Assembly: GCA_905479975.1 (NCBI GenBank)
Contig: CAJQOS010000054.1
Span: 1-51,518, forward strand
Source: an uncultured Puniceicoccaceae bacterium
GTDB lineage: Bacteria; Verrucomicrobiota; Verrucomicrobiia; Opitutales; Coraliomargaritaceae
Direction of reading: 5' to 3'
DNA length: 51,518 nucleotides
Each line of letters begins with the position of its first letter. Within the stretch, counting starts at the first letter, position 1. Below are positions 34,400 through 45,201 of the stretch, piece after piece. Both the position numbers and the translations under genes were made by a program. The notes beneath the pieces were generated by a model. That model was given only the letters and a program-made list of their open reading frames with translations, was not told the origin of the DNA and searched no databases.

Positions 34400-35791
34400 T
34401 TATTGCGCGGCGGGCGACTCGCTACGTTTCTGGTCCATGAATTCGACGAGCTCGGTGAGGCCAGCTTTTTGAGCTTTGTCGTAATGCGTTTCTCCGAATG
34501 AGGTTTCCATTTCGAAGTCGGATCCGGCTTCGATCAACTGTTTGGCAAAGACGGTGTCCTGGCTTCTGATTGCTCCGTAGAGTAGGGTGGCACCGCCAGC
34601 GCCTCGTTGGTTGATGTCGGCCCCTGCTGCGATCAGCAGTTTGACGGCTTCTATCTTTTCATTATCTCGAAAGTTGATGTTGTTGATCGGCTTCCAGTCG
34701 TTGGCGTTGCCTGCGTTTGGATTCATGCCTGCGGCTAGAAGTAGTTGGATGCTTTCTAGACTACCGTAGCGAGCGGCGAAGTAGAGCGCACCGGTTTTAC
34801 TGTCGAAAATGGTGTGGTTTATGTCGGCACCATTTGTGAGCAGCATCTCAACGATTTCGGTTTGTCCGTCTTCGATGGCAACAAAGAGCGGAGTCTTTTC
34901 TCCGATTTGCACATCTGCATCGACCGCGGCACCTAGTTTGAGAAGTGTTTGTGCTTTGTTCAATTTCTCACTGCGAATGGCGCTTTGAAATGGTGTTCTA
35001 TCCCGGTCGTTCTTGTGGTCGATATTTGCGCCAGCATCGAGTAGCAGCTTGAGCAGCGGTTCGTTAAGGTCGAATTTTGTGCATAGGTTGACTACCGTTT
35101 CTTTTGAGTCGTCTTCGGCATTCACATCGGCGCCAGCGGCGAGCGCCAGTTTGACGATAGGTTCTTTATCAAAGCGCACTGCGTAGTGCAGCAGTGTTTG
35201 CTGCTTTGGAGTGCGGGCCTGAAATAGGTCGGGGTATTTTGCCAAGTAGGCTTCTACTTTATCAAGCGGAGCGTTCATGAGCCACATAAAGCGTTGCTCC
35301 GTTTCGGCAGTTGCTGCGGGGCCGTTTACAAACAGGTCGATTTGCTTTTTGAGATCGGCGACTTGTTCGCTGCTGAGACGCGTCCATGTGGTCGCTTCCT
35401 TACTGCGAGGGAACACGAAACTCAGACTGTCTTGGGTCGCTGTGATGGACAGCTCAGCTTTGTCGGAGATATTGAGCTGGATCGTGCCGTCTGCGACGCT
35501 GATCACCGTGTAGGGCATCGCTCGTCCAGGGCGACCACCTCGATATTGATTGAATTCCGTGCCGTTGAATTCGATTACCATCTTATTGAGAAAGTGTCGG
35601 GCGATCTGCTTGCCGAGGTTTTCTTCGGCGAGTCCCTCTTCGCTTGCCTGTTGGCGCAGCATGGCTTCGACAGATCCTGGTGTCACTTGCCAATAACCGA
35701 CGATGGTCTGTTCGTCCACTGGCTTGGAGCAGCCTGCAAGTAGATATAGAGACAGCAAGGCTGCCAGAGTTGTGAGTGTTTTGGTGATCAT
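34400..35791 (-). CDS. Ankyrin-repeat lipoprotein
   Basis: A 463-aa exported lipoprotein: MITKTLTTLAALLSLYLLAGC has a clear lipobox (LAGC). Residues about 25-150 form a beta-rich domain that resembles a lipocalin-like module (TIVGYWQVTPGSVEA, MVIEFNGTEFNQYRGG). From about 190 to 450 there are six to seven ankyrin repeats (KQQTLLHYAVRFDKEPIVKL, TPLFVAIEDGQTEIVEMLL, GALYFAARYGSLESIQLLLA, GATLLYGAIRSQDTVFAKQL). Ankyrin repeats mediate protein contacts, and the partner is unknown. ATG 35791 is used; the frame extends to a TTG at 35800. Confidence 0.83.
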   Translation of the reverse strand: MITKTLTTLAALLSLYLLAGCSKPVDEQTIVGYWQVTPGSVEAMLRQQASEEGLAEENLGKQIARHFLNKMVIEFNGTEFNQYRGGRPGRAMPYTVISVADGTIQLNISDKAELSITATQDSLSFVFPRSKEATTWTRLSSEQVADLKKQIDLFVNGPAATAETEQRFMWLMNAPLDKVEAYLAKYPDLFQARTPKQQTLLHYAVRFDKEPIVKLALAAGADVNAEDDSKETVVNLCTKFDLNEPLLKLLLDAGANIDHKNDRDRTPFQSAIRSEKLNKAQTLLKLGAAVDADVQIGEKTPLFVAIEDGQTEIVEMLLTNGADINHTIFDSKTGALYFAARYGSLESIQLLLAAGMNPNAGNANDWKPINNINFRDNEKIEAVKLLIAAGADINQRGAGGATLLYGAIRSQDTVFAKQLIEAGSDFEMETSFGETHYDKAQKAGLTELVEFMDQKRSESPAAQ

Positions 35792-35802
35792 CAGAAACAA
35801 AA

Positions 35803-35843
35803 AAAGACCAGACTCTCATCGTTCGGACAAGAGTCTGGTCTTT
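35803..35843 (-). terminator. Rho-independent terminator after carB
   Basis: A perfect 14-bp stem, aaagaccagactct/agagtctggtcttt, with a 13-nt loop. On the minus strand it runs into seven T. It separates carB from the ankyrin gene. Confidence 0.88.
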
Positions 35844-35864
35844 GATTTAAGAAATGAATGCTGC

Positions 35865-39101
<3,237 letters not shown>

Positions 39102-39125
39102 AAATTGGTCGAAAGGGTGGATTTT

Positions 39126-39141
39126 TTGCATCCTCATGCAA
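39126..39141. promoter_or_regulatory. Dyad upstream of carB
   Basis: TTGCAT-cctc-ATGCAA is a perfect 16-bp dyad 25 bp upstream of the carB ATG (minus strand). It sits in the 143-bp divergent gap shared with the TPR gene at 39245. It may be an operator or a leader hairpin; no regulator is identified. Confidence 0.3.
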
Positions 39142-39244
39142 GCACGAAGAAGCGATTGATTTGAGGGAAATGCATTTTTTTCGCGTCGCAATTTTGCACT
39201 TGGCCTGTTGTTGTGGATGTTAGTTCTGATTTACACCACTACCT

Positions 39245-40843
39245 ATGACCCATAACAAGAAGCCAGTCATCCTTGTCGCTCTCGTATTAATCGCCCTGAT
39301 GATCATCCCGGTGATCGTGCTCATGATGTCGCGAGACGACGATCCTTCGCCTGAGAACCGCGCTGAAACGCCGCTTTCTACCGGGGCAAGCACTGCGGCT
39401 CCCGTGGATTACGATCTTCGTCAGTTGGCGGAGCGTGCCGAAAAGTTGTTGAGTGATGATTTGGCCGTGGCTCTGCGTAAGGGAGATGTGTCGCTGGATT
39501 TCATGGCGGACTTGAATAAAGATGCCGAAAAGGCGCGCGATGCGCTCGAAGATGGTAAACTCGAAAAGGCCGAGAAATATTTTCGTAGCGTGGTCGAGAC
39601 CGCGGAAGCTCAACTTGGTGCACTGACCTTGGCTGAGACGGCGCGGGCGTTGAACGACTCGACCTACGCGGAGCTGAAAAGCCTCGAATATTTGAAGTCT
39701 GCTTTTGAAAATACCTATCGCGAAGCGGTGGAGACCTATAATCAAGGGCTGCGCGACCTGAATGCAGGTCAATATCAAGGCAGTATTTCCGGTTTCGAAA
39801 TGACCGGCGCAATTCTTGGCGATCTCGAAGGGCGCGCGATTCAACAAGTCGGCGGGATGTTGGAAGCCGCGAACGCGGCGTTGGCAGAGTTGGATTTGGG
39901 CGCTGCGCGTTCTGCGTTTGAGAAAGTGATGCAAATCGAATCAGGTAATATTGCCGCCAGCGATGGACTTGCGATGGTCAATGCATTGGAGGGGATTGCT
40001 GCTGAGGTCGAAGCGATCAAAGCGCTCGAAGCGAAGGGTGAATTTAGCACGGCCTTGGGACAGCTGGATACCTTGCTCTCTCAGCATCCGAACAATCCAT
40101 TTTTACTCAATGAGCGGACAGTCATCGAAGCGCAGCTCCTAGAGCGTGCGTTCAACGCTGCGCTCGAACGCGCAACTGCCGCCGAAGCTGCGGGTGATCT
40201 GCTCGCTGCGGTGACCGAACTGGAGGCTGCGATTGCGATGCGTCCGAGCTCAGAGTTGAGCGCACGTCTAGAGACGTTGAAGGAAAAATCCAAAGCCGCG
40301 CGCTTAGAAGTGTTGTTAGAGACCAGTTACAACGCGTTAAAGGCAGGTCGTTATGATGCCGCGCGCAAATCGTATCGAGAAGCAGTGGCTCTTGCTCCCG
40401 AATCTAAAGAAGCCCGCACGGGATTGGAGAAGGCATCCAGTCTCTACCTCGCAAATATTCGTTACAGTCAGAACATGGAGTCGGCTGCGAAATATTTAAA
40501 AGAGGGACGCTTCCCGCTCTCGGCAAAGTTTTTTAATGATGCCATGGCCAGCCGCCCCAGCACCGTGCCGCCGAGCCAGATTCAAGAAGAGTCGCGCATT
40601 CGCACTGAGTTGGCCGTGCAAAGTAAGGAAGTCAGTGTTCACATCGTCTCCGATAAAAAAACCTATGTCAGTATGATCGGTGTCTTTGCGCCGGAGCGCA
40701 TGAAGGAAAAGGATCTAAAGCTCTATCCCGATGTCTATAAATATAAGGGCACCCGAAAGGGCTATCGGACAATTGAAGTTGAATTTAAGGTAGATGCTCG
40801 AAACCCCGTCGAACTTGAAGTCATCTGCACCGAAAAACTATGA
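39245..40843 (+). CDS. Membrane-anchored TPR-rich protein of unknown function
   Basis: A 532-aa protein with an N-terminal anchor (VILVALVLIALMIIPVIVLM, residues 8-27). A long Ala/Glu/Leu-rich helical region outside the cytoplasm contains TPR-like units (YNQGLRDLNAGQYQGSISGF, LDLGAARSAFEKVMQIESGN, YNALKAGRYDAARKSYREAV). The last 80 residues form a separate, probably beta domain (KEVSVHIVSDKKTYVSMIGV, then TIEVEFKVDARNPVELEVIC). I do not recognise the family. It is first of three tightly packed genes, overlapping the next by ATGA, and is divergent from carB. A role as a periplasmic scaffold for the two exported partners is inferred. Confidence 0.75.
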   Translation: MTHNKKPVILVALVLIALMIIPVIVLMMSRDDDPSPENRAETPLSTGASTAAPVDYDLRQLAERAEKLLSDDLAVALRKGDVSLDFMADLNKDAEKARDALEDGKLEKAEKYFRSVVETAEAQLGALTLAETARALNDSTYAELKSLEYLKSAFENTYREAVETYNQGLRDLNAGQYQGSISGFEMTGAILGDLEGRAIQQVGGMLEAANAALAELDLGAARSAFEKVMQIESGNIAASDGLAMVNALEGIAAEVEAIKALEAKGEFSTALGQLDTLLSQHPNNPFLLNERTVIEAQLLERAFNAALERATAAEAAGDLLAAVTELEAAIAMRPSSELSARLETLKEKSKAARLEVLLETSYNALKAGRYDAARKSYREAVALAPESKEARTGLEKASSLYLANIRYSQNMESAAKYLKEGRFPLSAKFFNDAMASRPSTVPPSQIQEESRIRTELAVQSKEVSVHIVSDKKTYVSMIGVFAPERMKEKDLKLYPDVYKYKGTRKGYRTIEVEFKVDARNPVELEVICTEKL

Positions 40844-41589
40844 GCCTCCGCTCTGAATCAACCACAATAGTGTGGTTCCCCGTAGGAATGTTGTGTGTCG
40901 CGGCGCTGAGTCTCAGTGCTGCGCCAGACCCCGATCTGTTTGACGGGCGTGTTTCAGCACCTCCGCCGTCAGAGTCCTCGCCGAGTGGGCAGCCGCCTGA
41001 AACTGCCGGTGGCGAGGAAGAGCAGGCTGATGCTGGTGGCCCCGAGACAGAAGCGGGTTCGGAGGCGCGTGATCCTAGTCAAGTCGATGGAGTAACTGCT
41101 GGCGAGCCAGTGGCTGCGGAGAGTTCCAAAACAGGTGAAGCCCCACAGAATCCCGCATCGGGCACAGGTGAAACTGCGCCGCCTCCGACGGGTGGTCGTG
41201 ATTTCGGTAGTGTCGGGCAGGTCGGTGGAGGCGAATCGGTTGAAGTGGATCGTTCTAAGGCTGGAGGCACCGTCGCGGGCGGTGGCGGAGGTGGACTTCC
41301 GTCGCAAGAGACCCCGACTGGTGGCGGAGGTGGTTCGGGTGGCGGGGCAGCACCTTCGGAGCGTAGTTTTGAAGAATTTGGTTTCGGTGCCACAGGCGGA
41401 GCAAGCCGCCCCATCGAGATCAATCAATCCAAGCAAGCAAGAGTGCCGCCATCGGGCTCGTCTGCTAGTTCTAAGCCGCCCTTAGCCAACACCCCGCCGA
41501 AGAGCGGCAGTGGTGGCACCGGAGGTAGTGCGCCAGCAAAGGGAAGTGGCAGCGGCGACTATGGTTCTAATTTACCGTCCGGTCTATAA
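40840..41589 (+). CDS. Exported Gly/Pro/Ser-rich protein of unknown function
   Basis: A 249-aa low-complexity protein. It has a signal peptide (VWFPVGMLCVAALSLSAAPD), then an acidic Pro/Glu/Ser/Gly stretch. Two diverged copies of one motif follow: RDFGSVGQVGGGESVEVDRS and EFGFGATGGASRPIEINQS, each ending with SK and separated by glycine runs. It ends in a Gly/Ser tail. No enzyme motif is seen; it looks like a flexible or structural envelope protein. The start overlaps the upstream TPR gene by four bases (ATGA), and the next gene begins two bases after its stop, so the three are co-translated. Confidence 0.7.
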   Translation: MSLRSESTTIVWFPVGMLCVAALSLSAAPDPDLFDGRVSAPPPSESSPSGQPPETAGGEEEQADAGGPETEAGSEARDPSQVDGVTAGEPVAAESSKTGEAPQNPASGTGETAPPPTGGRDFGSVGQVGGGESVEVDRSKAGGTVAGGGGGGLPSQETPTGGGGGSGGGAAPSERSFEEFGFGATGGASRPIEINQSKQARVPPSGSSASSKPPLANTPPKSGSGGTGGSAPAKGSGSGDYGSNLPSGL

Positions 41590-41591
41590 GT

Positions 41592-42233
41592 ATGAAATCT
41601 TTGCATATACCGCCGCTCACAACTTACCAACGTCGGGGCTTTGCTTGCGAAGCCCTCGAACGACCGCCGGGCGCTGGAATCTTCGAAGCATCTCGTAGTT
41701 TCGCGGGTGCCGCAAGCAGCACCCCTACAAAGTGGTGTCGCCGATCTCAGATTTGGAGCTCTTTTTTGTTACTGTTGGTCGTATTGTTGAGTCCGGCAGA
41801 TGTGTGCGCTCAAAGCGCGTCAGGCACTCGTGTGATTGAAGAATCTGCGATTCCGTATGCGGGCTTTCTGTCTAAGGCCAATTTTGACCAACGCTTCCCC
41901 GGGCAGATGAAAACCAGCCCCGCAGATTTGGATAGCGGCTGGTATGTGATCTACGAGCACGAGAGTTTGAATTATTATTTCGGCCCGATCCTGCTCGAAT
42001 CGACAGGGAAGGATTACCTAGAGCAGTTGACACAAACGGTCGACGCAGCTGTGCAGCAGCGCCCGACTATTACGGACTACCGCCTAGAACTGAGCTTTGA
42101 GCCAAGCACTAGTGCTAGTGAGGGGAGTGAGAGTGATAGTAGTGAAAGTGCTGAGAGTGGCTATGGTTCACCGCCTCCACCTCCGCCCTCGACGGATATT
42201 TGGAGGCTGATTCGGAGCATTTTTGGAATCTAA
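41592..42233 (+). CDS. Exported or membrane-anchored protein of unknown function
   Basis: A 213-aa protein. Residues 1-55 are an unusual polar extension encoded largely by two hairpin repeats (41636-41655, 41705-41724). A signal-like helix (FLLLLVVLLSPADVCAQ, about 58-74) follows, then a domain with AIPYAGFLSKANFDQRFPGQ, WYVIYEHESLNYYFGPILLE and TGKDYLEQLTQTVDAAVQQR. An Asp/Glu/Ser-rich linker, a run of six prolines and a short amphipathic end (IWRLIRSIFGI) complete it. No in-frame start lies closer to the hydrophobic segment, so the long N-terminus is real or the gene has been altered by the repeats. The family is unknown. Confidence 0.68.
   Translation: MKSLHIPPLTTYQRRGFACEALERPPGAGIFEASRSFAGAASSTPTKWCRRSQIWSSFLLLLVVLLSPADVCAQSASGTRVIEESAIPYAGFLSKANFDQRFPGQMKTSPADLDSGWYVIYEHESLNYYFGPILLESTGKDYLEQLTQTVDAAVQQRPTITDYRLELSFEPSTSASEGSESDSSESAESGYGSPPPPPPSTDIWRLIRSIFGI
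41636..41655. repeat. Hairpin repeat within coding sequence, unit 1
   Basis: gggcttTGCTTGCGaagccc: a 6-bp stem with an 8-nt loop inside the N-terminal codons of the gene at 41592. It is REP-like. Confidence 0.4.
41705..41724. repeat. Hairpin repeat within coding sequence, unit 2
   Basis: gggtgcCGCAAGCAgcaccc: the same 6-8-6 layout as 41636-41655, with loops that are nearly reverse complements (tgcttgcg/cgcaagca). The two units may pair with each other. Confidence 0.4.
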
Positions 42234-42284
42234 CCGTTGTTTTCGAGTTTGCTATCCAGCGGCGTCTCGACATCTCAAAGTGCG

Positions 42285-42539
42285 ATGCAGGAGAAAAATA
42301 TTTATCTAAGAGCCTTGGAAGCCGAGCAGAATGGTGATTGGGCGAAGGCGCACGAAATGGTGCAGGACATGGTCACCGCCGAAGCCGCATGGGTGCATGC
42401 CTATCTCCATAGAGTGGAAGGCGCTGAAGGGAATGCCGAGTATTGGTATAACCGCGCGGTGCAGCCTGTGTGCGTTACCAGCCTAGATGCCGAGTGGAAG
42501 GCGCTGCATGCCGAGTTCGAGGGACTGGATCGGTGTTAG
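42285..42539 (+). CDS. Small conserved protein of unknown function
   Basis: An 84-aa soluble protein from ATG 42285 (a TTG at 42237 would add 16 residues). The body EAEQNGDWAKAHEMVQDMVT followed by AAWVHAYLHRVEGAEGNAEYW and YNRA has the look of a widespread small helical family with one TPR-like repeat, found in many proteobacteria as an uncharacterised single-domain protein. It is full length. It follows the exported-protein gene by 51 bases and may be the fourth gene of that unit or independent. The function is unknown. Confidence 0.75.
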   Translation: MQEKNIYLRALEAEQNGDWAKAHEMVQDMVTAEAAWVHAYLHRVEGAEGNAEYWYNRAVQPVCVTSLDAEWKALHAEFEGLDRC

Positions 42540-42589
42540 TGTATTTTCGTTAAAAAGCAGAGCAACCGCACCAGTCTTACGTATTTTAA

Positions 42590-42617
42590 CTACGAATCCT
42601 ACGAATCTACGCGAATG
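42590..42617. repeat. Short tandem-like repeat (tacgaatc)
   Basis: tacgaatc occurs at 42591-42598 and 42600-42607, with the related tacgcgaat next. It lies between the small conserved protein and rsgA and resembles dispersed intergenic repeats of this group. Confidence 0.4.
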
Positions 42618-42682
42618 ATCATCATGCTAAAGCTTCATTTTGTGGTTAACTCTTCCACTGTTGTTCGTAGAGTTGCCCGCAC

Positions 42683-43780
42683 ATGACATTGAACGACCTA
42701 GGATGGAACGACCGCTTTGAAGCCGAATTTGCAGAATACCGCGAAAAAGGCTGGGTGCCGGCGCGTCTGATTCGCGATAATAAAATCTCCTATGGGGCCG
42801 TCTTAGACGATCGCGAGGAGATGGAAGTCGCGCTGGGCGGGGCGGTCTATCACGAGGCTCAAACAGATGCGGAATTGCCAGCTGTTGGCGATTGGGTCGC
42901 TCTGGAAATGGGCGCGGAAGGCAATGAATACGAAGCCGTGATTCGTGCACGGCTAGAACGCCAAACCTGTCTGTCTCGTAAAGCGCCAGGCAAAGGCACT
43001 GAAGAGCAAGTCATGGCCGCCAATGTGAATGTGGTCTTTGTCGTCACCGAGGCTGGACAAGATTTTAATCTGCGCCGCATGGAGCGCTATTTTACCGTGA
43101 TGCTACGTAGCGGTGCGCGGCCTGTGGTATTATTAAATAAGAGCGATCTGTATCCAGATGAGATCAATCAAATGGCCAAGGGGGCAATGGAACAGTTGAA
43201 CCCTGATGTGGAAGTGGTGTTGACCTCTGCCATTGAAAGTTCAGGCGTCGATGTGATCCGAAGCTACCTTGAGCCAGGTGTGACGATCGCGCTGATCGGC
43301 TCCAGTGGAGTGGGGAAGTCGTCCCTGATTAATCAATTGATCGGTCAAGACTGGCTCTGGACGGGCGAGGTCAACGAAGTCACCGGCAAGGGGACGCATA
43401 CCACAACCGCGCGTGAGCTGTTGCCGCTCAAAGCCGGCGGTATGTTGATCGATAATCCGGGCATTCGCGAAATTCAGGTCTGGACCGATGCGAAGACACT
43501 GAAAGAAAGTTTTCGAGATTTTGATGAGGTCGCCAGTCAGTGCAAATTTCACGACTGTAAGCACCGCTCCGACAAGGGCTGTGCCATTCACGCCGCGATT
43601 GAGGAGGGCACCTTGAGTCGCGAGCGTTTCATCAATTACCTGAAGCTCGACTTTGAATTGGAAAAACTGAGCCAGCGCAAGAAGACGCGCGAACTTACCA
43701 TCAGTCGCCGCACCCGCCGCGAGCTGAACTCAAAGGGCGAGAAATACAGCAAAAAGCCACGTAAAGAAAAACGACGTTAG
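42683..43780 (+). CDS. rsgA: Small ribosomal subunit biogenesis GTPase RsgA
   Basis: A 365-aa circularly permuted GTPase that helps mature the 30S subunit. In order: an OB-fold N-domain (residues 30-105), then the G4 motif LLNKSDL, G5-like LTSAIES, the P-loop GSSGVGKSSLIN and the TTTARE switch region. G3 follows (LIDNPGIREI), then the zinc-binding CKFHDCKHRSDKGCAI. The C-terminus is basic (KKPRKEKRR). The order G4-G5-G1-G2-G3 is diagnostic. It is a single gene preceded by repeat-rich DNA. Confidence 0.94.
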   Translation: MTLNDLGWNDRFEAEFAEYREKGWVPARLIRDNKISYGAVLDDREEMEVALGGAVYHEAQTDAELPAVGDWVALEMGAEGNEYEAVIRARLERQTCLSRKAPGKGTEEQVMAANVNVVFVVTEAGQDFNLRRMERYFTVMLRSGARPVVLLNKSDLYPDEINQMAKGAMEQLNPDVEVVLTSAIESSGVDVIRSYLEPGVTIALIGSSGVGKSSLINQLIGQDWLWTGEVNEVTGKGTHTTTARELLPLKAGGMLIDNPGIREIQVWTDAKTLKESFRDFDEVASQCKFHDCKHRSDKGCAIHAAIEEGTLSRERFINYLKLDFELEKLSQRKKTRELTISRRTRRELNSKGEKYSKKPRKEKRR

Positions 43781-43809
43781 TTCGGAGTCGCAATGCCTGT
43801 TTCACGTCC

Positions 43810-44475
43810 TTAATATTCTTCGTCGTCCAGTTTGCGGTAGAGGCAGATGTCGCGGTCGCCGAAGTAGGCGACTAGGATGGCGCCTTCGCCGGCGACGGCG
43901 TCGAAGAGCTTGAGCATCATCTCTTGCTCGCCGGGCCAGGGGTAAACGAAAAATAAGTCCACCTCTTCGATATCGATGTCCATTCCTTCGTAGCGTGGGT
44001 TGCCGTCGATACTGTGGCCGAAGCTGTCGTCGCGCACGATGTCGTGCCCGCTCAATGCATCGTAGCTGATGAAGCCGTCGGGGATGTAACTGACCGGTAG
44101 GAATGCAGCGTCGAGGCCTTGGTCGGCGAGGAGGGCTTCGGCTTTTTCGACGAGTGTTTCTTCGATCTCAATGCCGTGCGCATCATACCCGAGCATGGAT
44201 GCGAATCCGGTGCCGACGCCGAAACCGCTGCCCCACTCAATAAAGGTTTCGCCGAGTGGTAGGCCTTGTTCGGTGACGTGGCGCAGAGCGGCGTAAACTT
44301 GTGCGGGTTCACTGGGCACGTAGCGTGGGAAGCGTTTGTTCAACTTCTGATCGTAGAACGCGTCGCAGCGGCGGTCGGCTTCGTCGATGAAGGTTTTGAC
44401 GGCGGGTGGCAGGTCGTAGTCTTCGACGGTGTATGGGATTTCTTCGTAGGACACGGGTAGTGACGTGCTGCGCAC
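43810..44475 (-). CDS. Class I SAM-dependent methyltransferase-like protein
   Basis: A 221-aa protein with a SAM-binding motif I: FIEWGSGFGVGTGFASMLGY, followed by the acidic end of strand 2 (AHGIEIEETLVEKAEALLAD). VDLFFVYPWPGEQEMMLKLF near the C-terminus matches the strand 4 region, where catalytic Asp/Pro residues usually lie. The substrate is unknown. The start is GTG 44475; a second GTG at 44454 is possible and no ATG is near. It converges on rsgA with 29 bases between. Confidence 0.75.
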   Translation of the reverse strand: MRSTSLPVSYEEIPYTVEDYDLPPAVKTFIDEADRRCDAFYDQKLNKRFPRYVPSEPAQVYAALRHVTEQGLPLGETFIEWGSGFGVGTGFASMLGYDAHGIEIEETLVEKAEALLADQGLDAAFLPVSYIPDGFISYDALSGHDIVRDDSFGHSIDGNPRYEGMDIDIEEVDLFFVYPWPGEQEMMLKLFDAVAGEGAILVAYFGDRDICLYRKLDDEEY

Positions 44476-44478
44476 GGA

Positions 44479-44510
44479 GTGAAAGTTGTAGTGAGGAGTG
44501 GAAAGTGGGA
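44479..44510. repeat. Dispersed gtgaggagtg-type repeat, copy 2
   Basis: Matches 33435-33460 in gtgaaag, gtgaggagtg and gaaagtgg. It is followed by a run of cttaatc/taatc short repeats to about 44560. Confidence 0.4.
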
Positions 44511-44601
44511 AGCTCAGGAAGTCTTAATCGTAATCTTACTCTTAATCCTAATCATTCTTTAGGTCAGGAAAGCGACAAGAGTGTCGCTTCTACTTCGTTA
44601 T

Positions 44602-44967
44602 CTACTCTCCAAGCAGGCGCTCAATGTCGCGGCGGTCTTTCTTGGTCGGGCGACCGGCGCCTTTGTGACTGAAGACTTTGGCGTTTTCGCGTTTTTCGCG
44701 GGCGGCCTCAAACTCGGATTCGGGTGTGTGGTCTTCGAAGAAGTTGGGGAGCAGGGCTGCGCCAACGCGTTTCTCGGTGAGTCCGACGACGTGGAGGGTG
44801 CGGGTGAGTGCTTTGGTGCGCGCGATGATGGTGTCGCCGACGCGTATCTTTGCCGAGGCTTTGGCGATCTTGCCGTTGTGGCGGATCGCGGAGCCGCGGC
44901 AGGCTTCGGCGGCATCACCGCGTGTTTTATACACGCGTGTGCCCCACAGCCATTTGTCGAGGCGCAC
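44602..44967 (-). CDS. hslR: S4-domain RNA-binding protein, Hsp15-like
   Basis: A 121-aa protein of the Hsp15 family, which binds stalled 50S subunits carrying nascent chains and helps recycle them. RLDKWLWGTRVYKTRGDAAE is the canonical N-terminus of the family and begins exactly at a GTG (44967). The S4 core continues CRGSAIRHNGKIAKASAKIR and VGDTIIA, and the basic tail is AGRPTKKDRRDIERLLGE. The frame stays open to ATG 45054, but those 29 codons come from dispersed repeats (caacgtt-type units and a family B piece). They are therefore judged 5' leader or a recent extension. Confidence 0.82.
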   Translation of the reverse strand: MRLDKWLWGTRVYKTRGDAAEACRGSAIRHNGKIAKASAKIRVGDTIIARTKALTRTLHVVGLTEKRVGAALLPNFFEDHTPESEFEAAREKRENAKVFSHKGAGRPTKKDRRDIERLLGE

Positions 44968-44972
44968 GGGGG

Positions 44973-45037
44973 GAACGTTGGATGTTGAACGTTGGACGTT
45001 GGACGTTGACGTAGGTCTGCCGGAGATGGCATCGCAA
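44973..45037. repeat. Caacgtt-type repeats plus partial family B repeat
   Basis: gaacgttgga, gatgttgaac, gttggacgtt and ggacgttgac run from 44973 to 45010. They are followed by aggtctgccggagatggc at 45013-45030 and gcaat, matching the middle of family B (30738-30764). All lie in frame upstream of the Hsp15 start. Confidence 0.5.
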
Positions 45038-45102
45038 TTCTCTTTGGAGTCCATTGTATTCGTTGTTTGCGCGTTCAGGCTAGTGGAGTTTTCCTTTGTG
45101 GC

Positions 45103-45167
45103 GTGCAGTTTTAGCAAACGTTCAGTGCTTCTGTTTCAATACGACGGGACGTTTGCTGAAGCTGCAC
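45103..45167. repeat. Imperfect long hairpin (20-nt arms)
   Basis: gtgcagttttagcaaacgtt (45103-45122) pairs at 17 of 20 positions with 45148-45167 across a 25-nt loop. It lies between malY and the Hsp15-like gene. It could be a REP-type element or a structured RNA, and has no T run. Confidence 0.5.
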
Positions 45168-45201
45168 GCTACGGGATTTTACGAGATGCAAGGCTTTAGG
45201 C

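Noticed and set aside
44570-44589. Hairpin aagcgaca/tgtcgctt as a terminator of the Hsp15-like gene
   Set aside because: An 8-bp stem is present but neither flank has a convincing T run.
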